A stretch of 64,000 bases of DNA from Paramacrobiotus metropolitanus (GCF_019649055.1 NW_026570335.1:62001-126000), one strand, 5' to 3'. Counted from the stretch's first letter, positions 26,749-36,169 are shown. The notes: generated by a model not told the origin, from the letters alone. Numbers and translations: made by a program.

Positions 26749-28851
26749 GCGGAAGCCGAGTTGCAAAAACAAAATCAGAAATTAATGGAACAGAATCAAA
26801 GGTTGCGTACCGAGTTACAGCAACAGAGAGATGCCTACGCTGAATTACAAAAGAAAAATGGACAGAACGTGAATCAAATTGAGTCGCTAAGAAGACAGTT
26901 GGTAGAGGAACAAAAGCGCATTAATCCAAATGTAGATTACGTGGCTGAACTACAACAAGAGTTAGCTACAGTTAAATCCCAAAATGAAATGTACCTGTCC
27001 TCTTCCCGAGCGGCAACGCCGGCAGTGACTAAGGATAGGGAAGAAGCCTTGTTGGCTACGATTGAACAGTATAAAGTTGAAATCGCGGCAGAAAAAGCGG
27101 AGAAGGAGAAACTGCAAAGGGAACGCAGAATAGTGAAAGAATGTGCAAAATGCAGCAATGCGGAGAAAGAAATAAGGGAAGCACAAGCGGCAGCCTTCGT
27201 AAGACAGACGGAAGTGGATAGATTACGGGCTGAAACTGACCAATGTCGAATCATAATTTGTGATCTGCAACAAAAATTACATAATACGGGTGCAGCATGC
27301 GCGGAAATGCAGGAGGAAATTCAACACTACCGGAACCAGCATGCAGCTCGAGAAGTACATTTTGAATCGAAAACGCCGTTGAGTGCTGGCGATATTAATT
27401 CCCCGTCCAGGAAGGACCGTTACGATCACCAGACATTCGAGCCGTCGGATTCAAACCTGTTATTGTCCCAACGTGAGCCTAGCACGGTACCGCCGCTAAA
27501 GCCGGCTATCCGAACAGAGAAAACGGTTGACCCACCTAAAACAAGAGAGAGGGAAAGTTTTATTAAACTAAAAAGAATACCGTCTCAGAGGAAGGAAGTG
27601 CTGCAGCGGCACACAGTTGAAACAGAACGTAGGAGGAAGAAAAGTGTGCGCCATACGGAAACCGAAGAAGAAATGTCTGACACGGATGAACAGAGTGAAG
27701 AAGATGATTACCGTGAGCCGCCGAGTGCGACAGGTTCAGTCTCTTCTCGCTCATCTCAGAGGGTGATCCGTCAAGATCCGCGCGCCCAAAGGCAACAGGA
27801 TACGGAAGGTAAAATTGTGGACATCCTGGCGCAGTTGGCAAAAAGAGGTTCTGAAAAAACAGAATCCAGTATGAAATTGCCGAATTTTGACGACTCGCGT
27901 CCTGAAAGGATACAGCAATGGGTAATCGCGGTAGATCAATGTCGCACCACGAACGGATGGAATGATCGTCAAACCTGTCAAGCAATTTCCGGTGCATTGA
28001 AGGGCGCTTCGTATATTTGGTTCGCCGAATTATATAAGGATAATCCGACGAGGACATGGAACAGATTCTTCAAACAGGCGTTGATTATACATTTTAATGG
28101 TGCATCGTCGAAGGCGGAAATGAGGCGGGCAATGAATAACAGGCATTGCCTAAAAGAAGAATCAGTCCGTACATATATGGATAGTTTCATGATGTGGTTT
28201 AAGGAGTTACGAATTGAAGAAGAAGAGCAGGTAGAAGTTCTGTTGGAAGGCCTGAAAAAACACAGACCGGGTTGGTATGCAACCTTATACCGTAACAGAC
28301 CAGAATCTTACGAAGAGTTTGAAGCGCAGGTGCAGGATTGCGAGAAACTGCAGAAAATTCTGGATGAAGAAAAGAAGGGTGGTGAATCGCGACAGCGTGT
28401 AACTATTCGAAAACCAAGAAGCGCTGGTAGCATCAACGATGCAGAGAATCGTACCAATCGTGGTGGATTCCAGTCTCGAGGAAGTTATTTCCAGCCGCGT
28501 GGAGGCTGTGGAAATTATTTCGGCAACAGAGGGGGATATTCCAGACCGTATTTTGGCTCAGGAAATTATCAGAATGTGCAAGCAGGAAGTCAGCCGTCAC
28601 AGCCGCCGCCGGCGCAGGTGACTTCCGTTCCGAATATATCCCAGCCGCAAGTACAGTACATTCCGTATTCCGTATACCAGCAGCCTCAGGCGCAGGAAAT
28701 GCAACCGGTACAGTTCGCACAGACATTCCCACCACCTCCGACACCGGTAATTCAACCGCAAATGCAGGCGCCTGTTGTCCAATGCAACCAGTGCAGCAGC
28801 CACTTCCGCCGTTGCAGAACTTTCAGCAGTTTAGGCCAAATGCTCCTGTAA
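26749..28851 (+). CDS. Gag core ORF (Retrotrans_gag domain, RG-rich tail)
   Basis: This is an in-frame continuation of the upstream ORF after its TAG. The first ~200 residues continue the coiled coil. A charged linker with an RRKK motif and an acidic cluster follows. From about residue 371 (MKLPNFDDSRPERIQQW) to residue 540 comes a helical domain typical of Ty3/Gypsy Gag (Retrotrans_gag), the capsid part that assembles the particle. An RG/GGY-rich, then Pro/Gln-rich segment follows, as in nucleic-acid-binding tails. The last ~20 codons are out of frame: the Gln-rich sequence really continues in the overlapping ORF at 28782, so a one-base change lies near 28775-28790. No canonical slippery heptamer is visible there, so a mutation or sequence error is more likely than programmed frameshifting. 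Confidence 0.75.
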   Translation, partial: AEAELQKQNQKLMEQNQRLRTELQQQRDAYAELQKKNGQNVNQIESLRRQLVEEQKRINPNVDYVAELQQELATVKSQNEMYLSSSRAATPAVTKDREEALLATIEQYKVEIAAEKAEKEKLQRERRIVKECAKCSNAEKEIREAQAAAFVRQTEVDRLRAETDQCRIIICDLQQKLHNTGAACAEMQEEIQHYRNQHAAREVHFESKTPLSAGDINSPSRKDRYDHQTFEPSDSNLLLSQREPSTVPPLKPAIRTEKTVDPPKTRERESFIKLKRIPSQRKEVLQRHTVETERRRKKSVRHTETEEEMSDTDEQSEEDDYREPPSATGSVSSRSSQRVIRQDPRAQRQQDTEGKIVDILAQLAKRGSEKTESSMKLPNFDDSRPERIQQWVIAVDQCRTTNGWNDRQTCQAISGALKGASYIWFAELYKDNPTRTWNRFFKQALIIHFNGASSKAEMRRAMNNRHCLKEESVRTYMDSFMMWFKELRIEEEEQVEVLLEGLKKHRPGWYATLYRNRPESYEEFEAQVQDCEKLQKILDEEKKGGESRQRVTIRKPRSAGSINDAENRTNRGGFQSRGSYFQPRGGCGNYFGNRGGYSRPYFGSGNYQNVQAGSQPSQPPPAQVTSVPNISQPQVQYIPYSVYQQPQAQEMQPVQFAQTFPPPPTPVIQPQMQAPVVQCNQCSSHFRRCRTFSSLGQMLL

Positions 28852-30440
28852 ATAATAATCAGGGTATGAATCAAGGGCAATTTAGACCGAACAATTACGG
28901 AAATAATTTCCGCGGGAATAATTTTCAACGAGGAGGATATAATAACAATAACTACAGACAGCAGCAGCCAAATAATAATCGAAATTACCGGCAGAATTCT
29001 CAGCAACCGAATCAGCAGGAACAACCGTTCGATGAGAGGAACATTTGTAAGGAAGCTTGGAGAACGGCTCAGGGGAACAAAATCTGTTATCGTTGCTACG
29101 GGATGCATCCAGCATCGTCATGTCAAAATCCTTTAGCGGTTCCAAGATTGTATCGCCCAACGCCGGAAATCCTGAACAGATGTAATAACCCGCAGATAAA
29201 TATAATGGAAATAGAGCCTGTAACTACTCCAATAATGGGCAACGTATCAGCCAGTTGTAATACGTTGGAGGTGATAGATCCGAACAAGTACCCAGTAACT
29301 GATGCAGTGTGTCTGAAACCGACCTTGGACGCGCAGGCGTGGTATTCAGTGATTGACGTGAACAATCACAAGGTGAAAACAATGATTGATACCGGCTCCA
29401 GCATTTCGGTGATGTCGCACCAAATGGCGAAGGAATTGGATTTATATATACACCAGTGTCCAGATCACATCCAAGGGAGAGTGGTTCATACAGCCTATCA
29501 AGGAAGACAGCTAATTGAGCCCATGTGCGCGGTCATAACTATCCATGAATTCGGATTGGCGTTTGAACACGCAATCTTGGTCAGTTCAACGTTCGAACGA
29601 GACCATATCGTATTGGAATTGGACTTCCTAGCCACGAAACCTTTCATTCTGGATATGAATACCATGACGTGGAGACTCTCTCGTCGACATCCGAACTCCC
29701 CAATGTGGTATCCAAGAAAAATGCACTCGATGGCTGACATTATCAGAGCACATCATTTTGACCCAATGATTCCACCTGGAGTGAAACCGTTGCCGTCAAT
29801 ACCGGCGTTAATGTTAACAGAAAGAATCGGTATTGCGAAGGAAGCACAATTTGTACCGTACGAGTCAGCCCATCTGATTTTGACTAAGGCACCAGCGGAA
29901 ATTTGCATGATGCATATCCAGCGAGCGAAAGAAGAGTGGCCACGGCCTCCAAAACCAGTAGTTCAAGCAAACGCGAAGTCTCTAGACTCGGGTCAGATGC
30001 TACCAGGATCGAATCAGAGGGATCGAGCATTTCTGGAAGAAGCAATAAAAGAATCAGTCAAAGGTTACGCAAACCTTAAGCAGGAAAAGACTATTAAGCA
30101 GGAGGAAAATGGTATAGCAAAACACGACATGGCGGACCCACCGATAAACCCAGTTCCCAGTCAAGTTTGTGGGGGAGGCGCGACGCCACAGCAAAAGGTC
30201 CAGAAGAAAGAAGTAGTGGAAAGCACAGTGAAACCGTTACCGGCAGTGCAAATCCCTGTAAAAAATTCTGTTGTCAAATCGAGTCGATGTTCTGCAATTG
30301 ATGCCAGTCAAGTTTGTGGGGGTGCCGGTAAACCAATTAAATCGTTACCACGCTGGCAGCGTTGTTACATATTTTACCGGATGAACAGTACACATTTGCG
30401 GGTTTTCCTAAAAAGACAAATAAAACGGCTGAATGTGTAG
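28782..30440 (+). CDS. Nucleocapsid zinc knuckle and retropepsin ORF
   Basis: The ORF has 552 codons. Residues 1-85 are Asn/Gln/Gly rich. Residues 102-114 form a zinc knuckle with spacing C-x2-C-x3-H-x4-C (Cys102, Cys105, His109, Cys114), one residue shorter than the usual C-x2-C-x4-H-x4-C. Residues 200-215 carry the retropepsin active site IDTGSS (Asp203), and residues 279-283 (ELDFL) sit where the second conserved retropepsin strand is expected. The enzyme would cut Gag-Pol. The C-terminal third is low complexity with two copies of SQVCGG (near 30157 and 30302), then goes out of frame around 30340-30440. A reverse transcriptase should follow and does not. Confidence 0.8.
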   Translation: MQPVQQPLPPLQNFQQFRPNAPVNNNQGMNQGQFRPNNYGNNFRGNNFQRGGYNNNNYRQQQPNNNRNYRQNSQQPNQQEQPFDERNICKEAWRTAQGNKICYRCYGMHPASSCQNPLAVPRLYRPTPEILNRCNNPQINIMEIEPVTTPIMGNVSASCNTLEVIDPNKYPVTDAVCLKPTLDAQAWYSVIDVNNHKVKTMIDTGSSISVMSHQMAKELDLYIHQCPDHIQGRVVHTAYQGRQLIEPMCAVITIHEFGLAFEHAILVSSTFERDHIVLELDFLATKPFILDMNTMTWRLSRRHPNSPMWYPRKMHSMADIIRAHHFDPMIPPGVKPLPSIPALMLTERIGIAKEAQFVPYESAHLILTKAPAEICMMHIQRAKEEWPRPPKPVVQANAKSLDSGQMLPGSNQRDRAFLEEAIKESVKGYANLKQEKTIKQEENGIAKHDMADPPINPVPSQVCGGGATPQQKVQKKEVVESTVKPLPAVQIPVKNSVVKSSRCSAIDASQVCGGAGKPIKSLPRWQRCYIFYRMNSTHLRVFLKRQIKRLNV

Positions 30441-30871
30441 TGTTCGGAAATAAAGTACTAAACGTCGTACCGATCGATTTCAATCACCAGCATGTTGACG
30501 AAACGCATGACCGGGAATATCCGTCTAAATTGGCGAGAAACCCAGGATTGATGCGTTGGATGATGCCACCGACTCGGCCACAGGACAGAGATAGATTTCC
30601 AACAGAAAAACAATTCCGAGACATGGAATTTTGGAAGATCGAGCAACAAAATTGTATGAACAGTCGAATGTAGTTGCGCTATCTGAATAGACCGGAATAC
30701 GCCAATACGAATTACCTGAAGTACGAGTTAAACAGAATGATAACCTTCGAAGGGTTGATCTGCCGAATCCTAGATCATGATGGGCAGTGTCCGCGTAAAT
30801 TCGTTCCGTTCCAGTGGCGCGAGAAGCTAATCGCTAAATTCCACGAAAATCTGATACATCTGATACTTTAA
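30341..30871 (+). pseudogene. Integrase N-terminal fragment, broken
   Basis: Frame 2 is open from 30341 to a TAG at 30671-30673, then continues in the same frame to 30871. The last part (about 30740-30850) reads like the segment just before the integrase HHCC zinc domain in Gypsy elements: a hydrophobic GLICRI strand, a V/F-P-x-x-x-R-E-K/E-L-I helix and FHENL where the first His of HHCC is expected. The remainder of integrase is missing because a repeat array begins at about 30880. The part before the TAG may be the RNase H-integrase linker. That is a guess. Confidence 0.5.
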
Positions 30872-30879
30872 ATGATACT

Positions 30880-31330
30880 TTTCTTTGAAAAATGCACGCG
30901 TACATTTTTTGAAAAAATTCCCATATTAATTTTTTAAACAATGCACGCAGACACTGTTTGAAAAAATGCACGCATAAATTTTTTCAAAAAATGCAAAAAC
31001 ATTTTTGAGAAAAACGCACGGATACATTTTTTGAAAAAATGCACTCATAAATTTTTCCATAAAAATGGAAATACATTTTTGAGAAAAACGCACGCCTACG
31101 TTTTTGAGAAAAACGAACGCGAACATTTTTGAGAAAAACGCACGAATACATTTTTTTGAAAAATGCACGCATACATTTTTTTGAAAAATTCACGCTACGA
31201 TTTTGAGAAAAATGCAAAAATTCAATTTGGAAAAAATGCACGCTTACATTTTTGAGAAAAATGTACGCCTATATTTTTGAGAAAAGCACGCGCTTACATT
31301 TTTGAGAAAAATGTACCCCTGCATTTTTGG
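30880..31330. repeat. Foldback-type repeat array, left block (orientation R)
   Basis: About 450 bp of degenerate 25-32 bp units reading GAAAAAATGCACGCGTACATTTTTT. The unit core TGTACGCGTGCA is nearly palindromic. Orientation is set by the flanks (TTTGAAAAA versus TTTCAAAAA). The right end (31190-31320) closely matches 62800-62945. The block truncates the retroelement on its left and abuts the 3' end of the HYR/EGF gene on its right. Confidence 0.9.
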
Positions 31331-31416
31331 CGTTTAAAAAGCGGAAATATTCGAAAGTAACAAGAACAGCAAAGTTATTTAAATTAAGTTTTGTTTTGCT
31401 ATTCAAGTCTTTTTTC

Positions 31417-31422
31417 TTTATT
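31417..31422 (-). promoter_or_regulatory. Poly(A) signal AATAAA of the HYR/EGF gene
   Basis: AATAAA on the minus strand lies about 13 bases downstream of the stop codon of the terminal exon (31435-31437), in an A/T-rich stretch, as expected for a short 3' UTR. Confidence 0.6.
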
Positions 31423-31434
31423 TTTAACAAACAA

Positions 31435-31541
31435 TCACCAGAAAAAGTCCACAAAAACAGCAGTTGAAATCCGAATATTCGCACAATTCGTGCCTTCAAA
31501 TCCCCCCGGACAGTTGCAGACGCTGGATTCACACTGAAGAC
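31435..31541 (-). CDS. Terminal exon with EGF-like domain
   Basis: On the minus strand a splice acceptor (ATTGTAG at 31547-31542) opens an exon that reads CESSVCNCPGGFEGTNC. This is the C-terminal half of an EGF-like domain with four of the six Cys and the typical CxCPxGFxGxxC spacing. It ends after about 15 more residues at TGA (31435-31437), with AATAAA close behind. It lies downstream, on the same strand, of the HYR/Sushi exon at 32079-32661 and is taken as the same gene. Direct joining of the two exons is out of phase, so at least one further exon or an indel lies between them. Confidence 0.6.
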
Positions 31542-32078
31542 CTACAATTTTTATATTTTAACTTTATTTATTTTTATTTTCTTATTTTTCTCAAGGATCG
31601 ACCGGTTACGTCTAGTACGACGTTTCAACATCTGTCAAGAAAAAATAAGGGTCCCTTTCTTAAATCACGTGGTGGACGAAGTTTAGATTTTCTGTAAAAT
31701 TCCAGTAAAACATTTGTGCCGAGAAGAAGCGCTGCCATACTTCAATGCGAATGGAACATGCAATAAGCCAACAAGAAAATACAGAAAATATCGGGAACCG
31801 GAGTATATTGTCTGCAATGTGCCTCAACTGAATCATTAAATCGACGACGTCAACCATAAGTACAGTAATATCAACGCAGACGACTTAAATAAAAACATTT
31901 AAATTAAGTAACTTTTTTCTACTTCCCAGGAGAAAAGTACCTGATCGAAGTTCCAAATGTCGAAAGTTTGTTATCAATACTTAATCGAAGTCATGCAATT
32001 ATTTATTGTAATTGTTATTCGAATATAAAACTAGTAAATTACTTAAACAAATTAAAACAACAAATAAATAAAATTCAC
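31542..32078 (-). other. Presumed intronic region of the HYR/EGF gene
   Basis: AT-rich sequence between the EGF exon and the HYR/Sushi exon. A 65-codon open stretch at 31660-31857 on the minus strand may hide a further exon but shows no recognisable domain. Confidence 0.4.
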
Positions 32079-32661
32079 CTCAGCATAATCTCAGGATCGG
32101 CTAAATGCGCGAGGCTTTTGATCTGCCGGTCGGTCGACAGGACCGAGAGTTCGAGGAGCGTGTCGATGGTCGAATCCGCAAAGGTCATAGAAACGCGGGA
32201 GGACGCGGGCGGGGGGTCCCGGTGGGCGCCCACACGCCGTTGCGGCAGCGGGCTTCCCGGGGATCTGGAGACCGTCGAAGAAGGTGAAGCCAGGGTTGCA
32301 GGTGACTGTATAGAGGGTTTCCTCCTCGGTGGTGCGGCAGTCAGTCACCTCGTTCATGGGGGTACCGCTGGGACGTCGCTGCAGGGCGCCGGAGCGTGAT
32401 GACCTGGATGGTGCAGGCGTTGGTGTTGACGGACTGGGCGGCGTCGAAGGCCATCACGGTGACGTTGAGAAAGGCGTGGGAGGGGAGACGGGCGCGGTCG
32501 GGGATGCAGAGAAGCTGCAAGTGGCACAGCCGGCCTACCACCTCCGGCGGGTTGCTGATTGCGTCGAAGTGCACCGTGGCGAAGTCGGCGTGGGCGTCTA
32601 AGGTGAGGTTGTAGGAAGGCGGACAGCTGAACAGCGCCGGCTCTTCATCAACAATCTCGAT
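32079..32661 (-). CDS. HYR and Sushi (CCP) domain exon, frame-broken
   Basis: On the minus strand the acceptor TTTTCCAG (ending at 32662) starts an exon reading IEIVDEEPALFSCPP, and further on VTVMAFDAAQSVNTNACTI. This is the CPP start and the A-x-D-x-x-x-N-x-x-x-C-x-I end of a HYR (hyalin repeat) domain. After frame changes a Sushi/CCP-like stretch follows (YTVTCNPGFTFFDG, then CRNGVW in another frame), then an acidic helical tail starting MTFADSTIDTLLELS, ending at a donor AG|GTGAAT (32078/32079). HYR-CCP-EGF combinations are typical of secreted adhesion proteins such as the SVEP1 type. At least three indels separate the coherent pieces, so this is a pseudogene or an error-containing assembly of a real gene. 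The exon is much more GC-rich than its surroundings. Confidence 0.65.
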
Positions 32662-32836
32662 CTGGAAAATTTCGGTATACAATGCAGTGAAATTAGTGGT
32701 CACTGTCAGACTGGCTCCGTGCAAAATGCAAATCCTGAAACATTTAAGAGGAGCAAACCGGCACATGACACAAAGCTCCAAATAAGCGGTACAAGAGCAA
32801 CTGTGCAGCGAAATGATTTTTTTTGTATGGGAATAT

Positions 32837-32885
32837 GTAGCCGGCAAAACTGTTATCATGTTAACGGTTAACGCGTTAGCATGTG
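32837..32885. repeat. GTTAAC-rich 49-bp repeat, copy 1
   Basis: CCGGCAAAACTGTTA followed by clustered GTTAAC, ATGTTAAC and the palindrome TTAACGCGTTA. It matches 33432-33480 at an offset of 595 bp. Confidence 0.75.
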
Positions 32886-33102
32886 TGTCGGGCTCAACTG
32901 TTGACGCCCGAAATCATGCACGCTGTACATCGATTTATGGTTACAAATCTAACAATATGTGTAATTATAATTATATTGAATACAATTTTTTTGCAGTTGC
33001 TGCAAGTAAAAATTTTTTTATTGAGCGGTCGTAAAAAATAATGTCCGTAAAATTGCGACGGGGGGAGGGTGTTGACTAATACGAAAAATACCCAAATTGT
33101 AT

Positions 33103-33310
33103 TCGTGCACAGGAAGGTCTTGAAGGTACTGATCGGCACGTTCAGTATAACCAACAGCGACGCTTCTGCGTCCTCGGCATGAAAACGGCTGACATTTAAA
33201 CTAAAAACGGCAGCGCGGATTCTTAGAGCGCTCCAGTTTTTCCGGTACCATCGGGCATTATACAGTAGCACCGGATGGAAATAGGTGGTATGCACTGTGT
33301 GCACAATCGG
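33103..33310 (+). repeat. Fragment of unknown interspersed element G
   Basis: Shares GAAGGTACT...GGCACGTT, CCATCGGG and GTGCACAATCGGCA strings, in this order, with 40010-40135 (same strand) and with 35190-34990 (opposite strand). It is a partial copy of the repeat family described at 39590. Confidence 0.55.
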
Positions 33311-33431
33311 CAATGTGGAGAATTTGAGGAGTCGAACGCCCACGCAAGCACGTTCAAACCATTATTGCATACCGTGTTACGAATTCTCCAGCCAAATGAT
33401 TCGTTCTATTGGCGTGAGAACCGTTTGTCGT

Positions 33432-33480
33432 GTGGCCGGCAAAACTGTTAACATGTTAATGGTTAACGCGTTAATATTTG
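33432..33480. repeat. GTTAAC-rich 49-bp repeat, copy 2
   Basis: Second copy of 32837-32885. Palindromic GTTAAC sites continue downstream to about 33540. Confidence 0.75.
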
Positions 33481-33686
33481 CGCCGGGCGAGAAAGCTAAC
33501 GCTAACATTCCATAACACACCCTTGCCATGTTAACGCTAGCGCAACATCCGGTTGGAAAGTGGTGGGCAAAATGCAATTCCAGAAGTTTAACCGTACAGC
33601 GTACCAAAAATCATATTGTCCAATGTCCACCAACCTTCTTCCAATTTTTCATAAAAAAAACATACATTGTTAAAAAAAGGAAACCG

Positions 33687-33775
33687 TTATAGGCACCCCC
33701 TAAAACCCCCGTTTATTATAGGCACCCCTTTTCACACCCCGTTAATTATAAGCACCCTTTTTTGAATTAAAAGTT
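33687..33775. repeat. Three-copy 29-30 bp tandem repeat
   Basis: Three units of the form TTATAGGCACCCCTTTT...CCCCGTT with spacings of 29 and 30 bp (TTATA at 33687, 33716 and 33746), at the edge of an A-rich stretch. Confidence 0.7.
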
Positions 33776-34225
33776 ATAATAATATTATGTGAAAGGAATA
33801 TAATTCACATATTCCAAAAATTTATTTTATCATTTTATACAGTTGCTATGACCGTAAAAATAACAGACCATATACAACTATATATGTATCTATGTATAAC
33901 AGAATTTGTATTCTTAATTAGTAATGCAGTTTTATTCGGGTAATAGTACAGCAATTTTTTCTGGCATCGAGTTAAGTACAAGTACATCAGGCTTTCCAGC
34001 TGTCATATAGAGAATGTATTTCCGTGTCACATCTATACATCTACATAGCCTCTTGTGTTATTTACCTAAATACCTTCACCTCTTTTATTCGTCTATAAAC
34101 GCTACCGTTTCTCTCATACGACATTCATGCTCTCATCACTCTACGATCATCTCGATGCTATTTCTCTACGATCATCACCGACTGTACGTTTACCATTAAA
34201 GCTATTTAGTATCATCCGCGTATTC
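33776..34225. other. AT-rich intergenic stretch
   Basis: No gene or repeat recognised. It may include the 3' flank of the minus-strand ORF at 34226; an AATAAA on the minus strand lies at about 34084. Confidence 0.4.
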
Positions 34226-34639
34226 TCATTTACTAGTAGAACCCTGTATTACACAGCCTATAATAGGACGGTTAGGTAAATCAGCCAGCCTAGAACGAAT
34301 CAATATCGCGTCCTCTACTGTGACTAGAAGGTCATCTTTCGCGGTAGCCAGCTCATTCACTGCCTTCCTTCCAAGCCGTTTCGGACACCGTGTGATTTTC
34401 TCGGCCTGTAACACTTCGGCCAACCATTCCCTTTGCGCTGAGGCTTTCGCGAATACAGTGCTCGCCGGCGATACTCCAGAGATCAGTTCATCCATGTAGG
34501 AACACACCATCTGGCCGCACTGATTGGACCCCGGCAACTGAAGCTGGACAATCGGAAACATTGCGGTGACCGGATTCTGTTCGCCACCGTACAGCATGGA
34601 CAGCTGCAGTTGAACGTGCGGCGACAGCGGAGCATTCAT
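34226..34639 (-). CDS. Hypothetical protein, possible exon
   Basis: Minus-strand ORF of 137 codons from the first ATG (frame open up to 34690). Composition is protein-like and unlike the AT-rich neighbours. It has a hydrophobic N-terminal half (VQLQLSMLYGGEQ, AMFPIVQLQLPG), then a predicted helical half with RLGRKAVNELATAKDDLL. No signal peptide, membrane segment or known motif is recognised. It may be a single-exon gene or the last exon of a spliced one; a GTAAAT donor-like site overlaps the stop. Confidence 0.45.
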   Translation of the reverse strand: MNAPLSPHVQLQLSMLYGGEQNPVTAMFPIVQLQLPGSNQCGQMVCSYMDELISGVSPASTVFAKASAQREWLAEVLQAEKITRCPKRLGRKAVNELATAKDDLLVTVEDAILIRSRLADLPNRPIIGCVIQGSTSK

Positions 34640-34725
34640 ACTGTTATACAAGCGAACCAGAAATTTACGTGTAGATGCAGCGATTAACAATGCCGCATCG
34701 CATAATCACAATCGCGTGACACAGC

Positions 34726-34806
34726 CACTACACTACGAAGCTTTCACCTGAGCTTGCTCGTTGCATCTCTCCGGCGACTCACTTATTCACGGGCGGCATT
34801 TTCCAC
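34726..34806. repeat. Shared segment upstream of the 34226 ORF
   Basis: CACTACACTAC, CCGGCGACT, ATTCACG and CATTTTCCAC occur in the same order here and at 44772-44832. This indicates a duplicated or transposed segment, possibly part of another repeat family. Confidence 0.5.
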
Positions 34807-34989
34807 GCAAGCCCCGCGGCCGTTTCGCGTTTATGCTACACGAACAGAAATTTATAGACGAAAATTAAAGAAAAACTTGCGAAACACCCTACCATGTTTC
34901 ATTTAAACAAACCCATGCGAAAATGTTTCCTTTCTTAAAAAAAATCAGCTCAAACTGAGCTCTTTAAATTCGTCTACTCAAGTTTTCTG

Positions 34990-35530
34990 CGATGCCGATT
35001 GTGCACATGGTACGTACTATACTACCGACTCCCATCCGTGTTTTTATACCCGATGGAGATGGAGAAATTAAAGCATTTCAAGAAACCGTGCTACTTAACA
35101 TGTTACTTATTGGCAACCTTTTCCAAGCCGAGGATTGAGAAGCGGCACGTTCGGTCATACGGAACGTGCCGGTATGCACCTTCGAGACGTTTATTTTCGG
35201 TTCCCCATGGCCGGCGTATAATGACCAATCACCATTCACGAGTATTCAGCTTCGCCGTACACGATCGGACTGGAAAATGGTGGAAGCTGTGAAGGTTTTT
35301 TGTTACCGGCAACGGCGGCAAATGGCGTCATCTCCGGCAATGGCAACGGCGGCGTCATCTCCGGTCTGCGGTCCACACGTGGATAAGCTGATATAAAAAC
35401 GTTTTATCACCTGTCGAACTGCAGGTCCGCCACCTTGAACGTCTGATCGCATAATGCGCCGGTATGTCTCTTTTGGGATCAACGATATCGGTGCGTTTTC
35501 GGTTCCTTCAGCGCAGTAGTTTTTTTCGCT
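34990..35530 (-). repeat. Interspersed element G, inverted copy
   Basis: Read on the minus strand, this contains the same ordered strings as 39686-40135 and 49828-50050: ACTGCGC, CGAAAACGCACCGAT, GATCCCAAAAG, CGACAGGTG, ATATCAGCTTATCCA, GTGGACCG, then GAAGGTGCATACCGGCACGTT and CCATCGGGT. No protein signal is found. It is an unknown, presumably non-autonomous transposon. Confidence 0.6.
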
Positions 35531-36169
35531 ACGCTGCGCTATTCATTCCTCCTTTACCTACTATCTGTACCGCTTTGCAGGTACACTGCGTTGCGTTTGA
35601 CAAGGCCACGCAACATCCAGAAACGGCTGTACCGGTTTAAAGTATACCACAACCTCTATACGCAAATCAGGCAAACTATTTTTAAATTAACGTTTTAATT
35701 TATTACGTAATGTTATTATCTCTTTTGCGTTTCTTCAATAAATTATTATTATTTTTGCTTGATTTCATTTCCTTTCTGAGAATTAGTAGTGCGTGCCCAA
35801 CGTGACAAGAAGTCCTGTTTTAATGAAAACAGAGGAACTTTGTTCGATCCGGTCGATTTATTAAATTAAATTTTTCAATGTGCCGTTGAGAAAGCAATGT
35901 GGTGTAGTGGCTGTTGCTGACGACGTTGCAAAAGAATCACTTTTATGACACCAGATAAAATTTTGAAGTTCTTTTCATGTCAACATTGCGCCTAATAATT
36001 TTTTGTCATTAACGAACTTGTAACGAACTTGTAATTATTGATGTCCTGGTTTTCGAAATCCTTCAGACTTTTGTGTTGGATACGGATGGACAGCTGGCTG
36101 GTCTTAAAATTTTATTAGCGGACCGGATGGTGGATGTGATTTCGTTGTGCTTCTACAATCCATTTGTAG
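35531..36169. other. Intergenic stretch without recognised features
   Basis: AT-rich, with a CAATAAATTATT string at about 35738. No open frame longer than 60 codons and no repeat was found. Confidence 0.4.

Larger units (their letters stand above)
24135..30871 (+). mobile_element. Truncated Gypsy-like LTR retrotransposon
   Basis: Leader, Gag, zinc knuckle, aspartic protease and an integrase N-terminal fragment are read on the plus strand in the order expected for a Gypsy/Metaviridae-type element. The reverse transcriptase palm (YxDD or FxDD type) and the integrase catalytic core are absent. The left boundary is uncertain: a 170-bp direct repeat lies in the leader, and no matching LTR exists downstream because the coding sequence ends where the foldback-type array starts. 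Two in-frame TAG codons and at least two frame changes break the reading. It is therefore a dead or non-autonomous copy, or is badly affected by sequence errors. Confidence 0.75.

Noticed and set aside
26937-27254. Minus-strand ORFs under the Gag gene (26937-27254, 27563-28057, 28433-28744 and others)
   Set aside because: They are shadows of the plus-strand Gag codons, with unnatural composition.
28760-28800. Programmed -1 frameshift between Gag and the zinc-knuckle ORF
   Set aside because: No X-XXY-YYZ slippery heptamer is present in the overlap, and the shift falls inside a continuous low-complexity region, so an indel is more likely.
31269-31532. 87-codon minus-strand ORF overlapping the EGF exon
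   Set aside because: It is out of frame with the Cys-rich EGF reading and runs into the repeat array.
33640-33780. Telomere-like C-rich repeat (CACCCC)
   Set aside because: Only three units of about 30 bp are present, none matching known TTAGGG or TTAGG telomere repeats.
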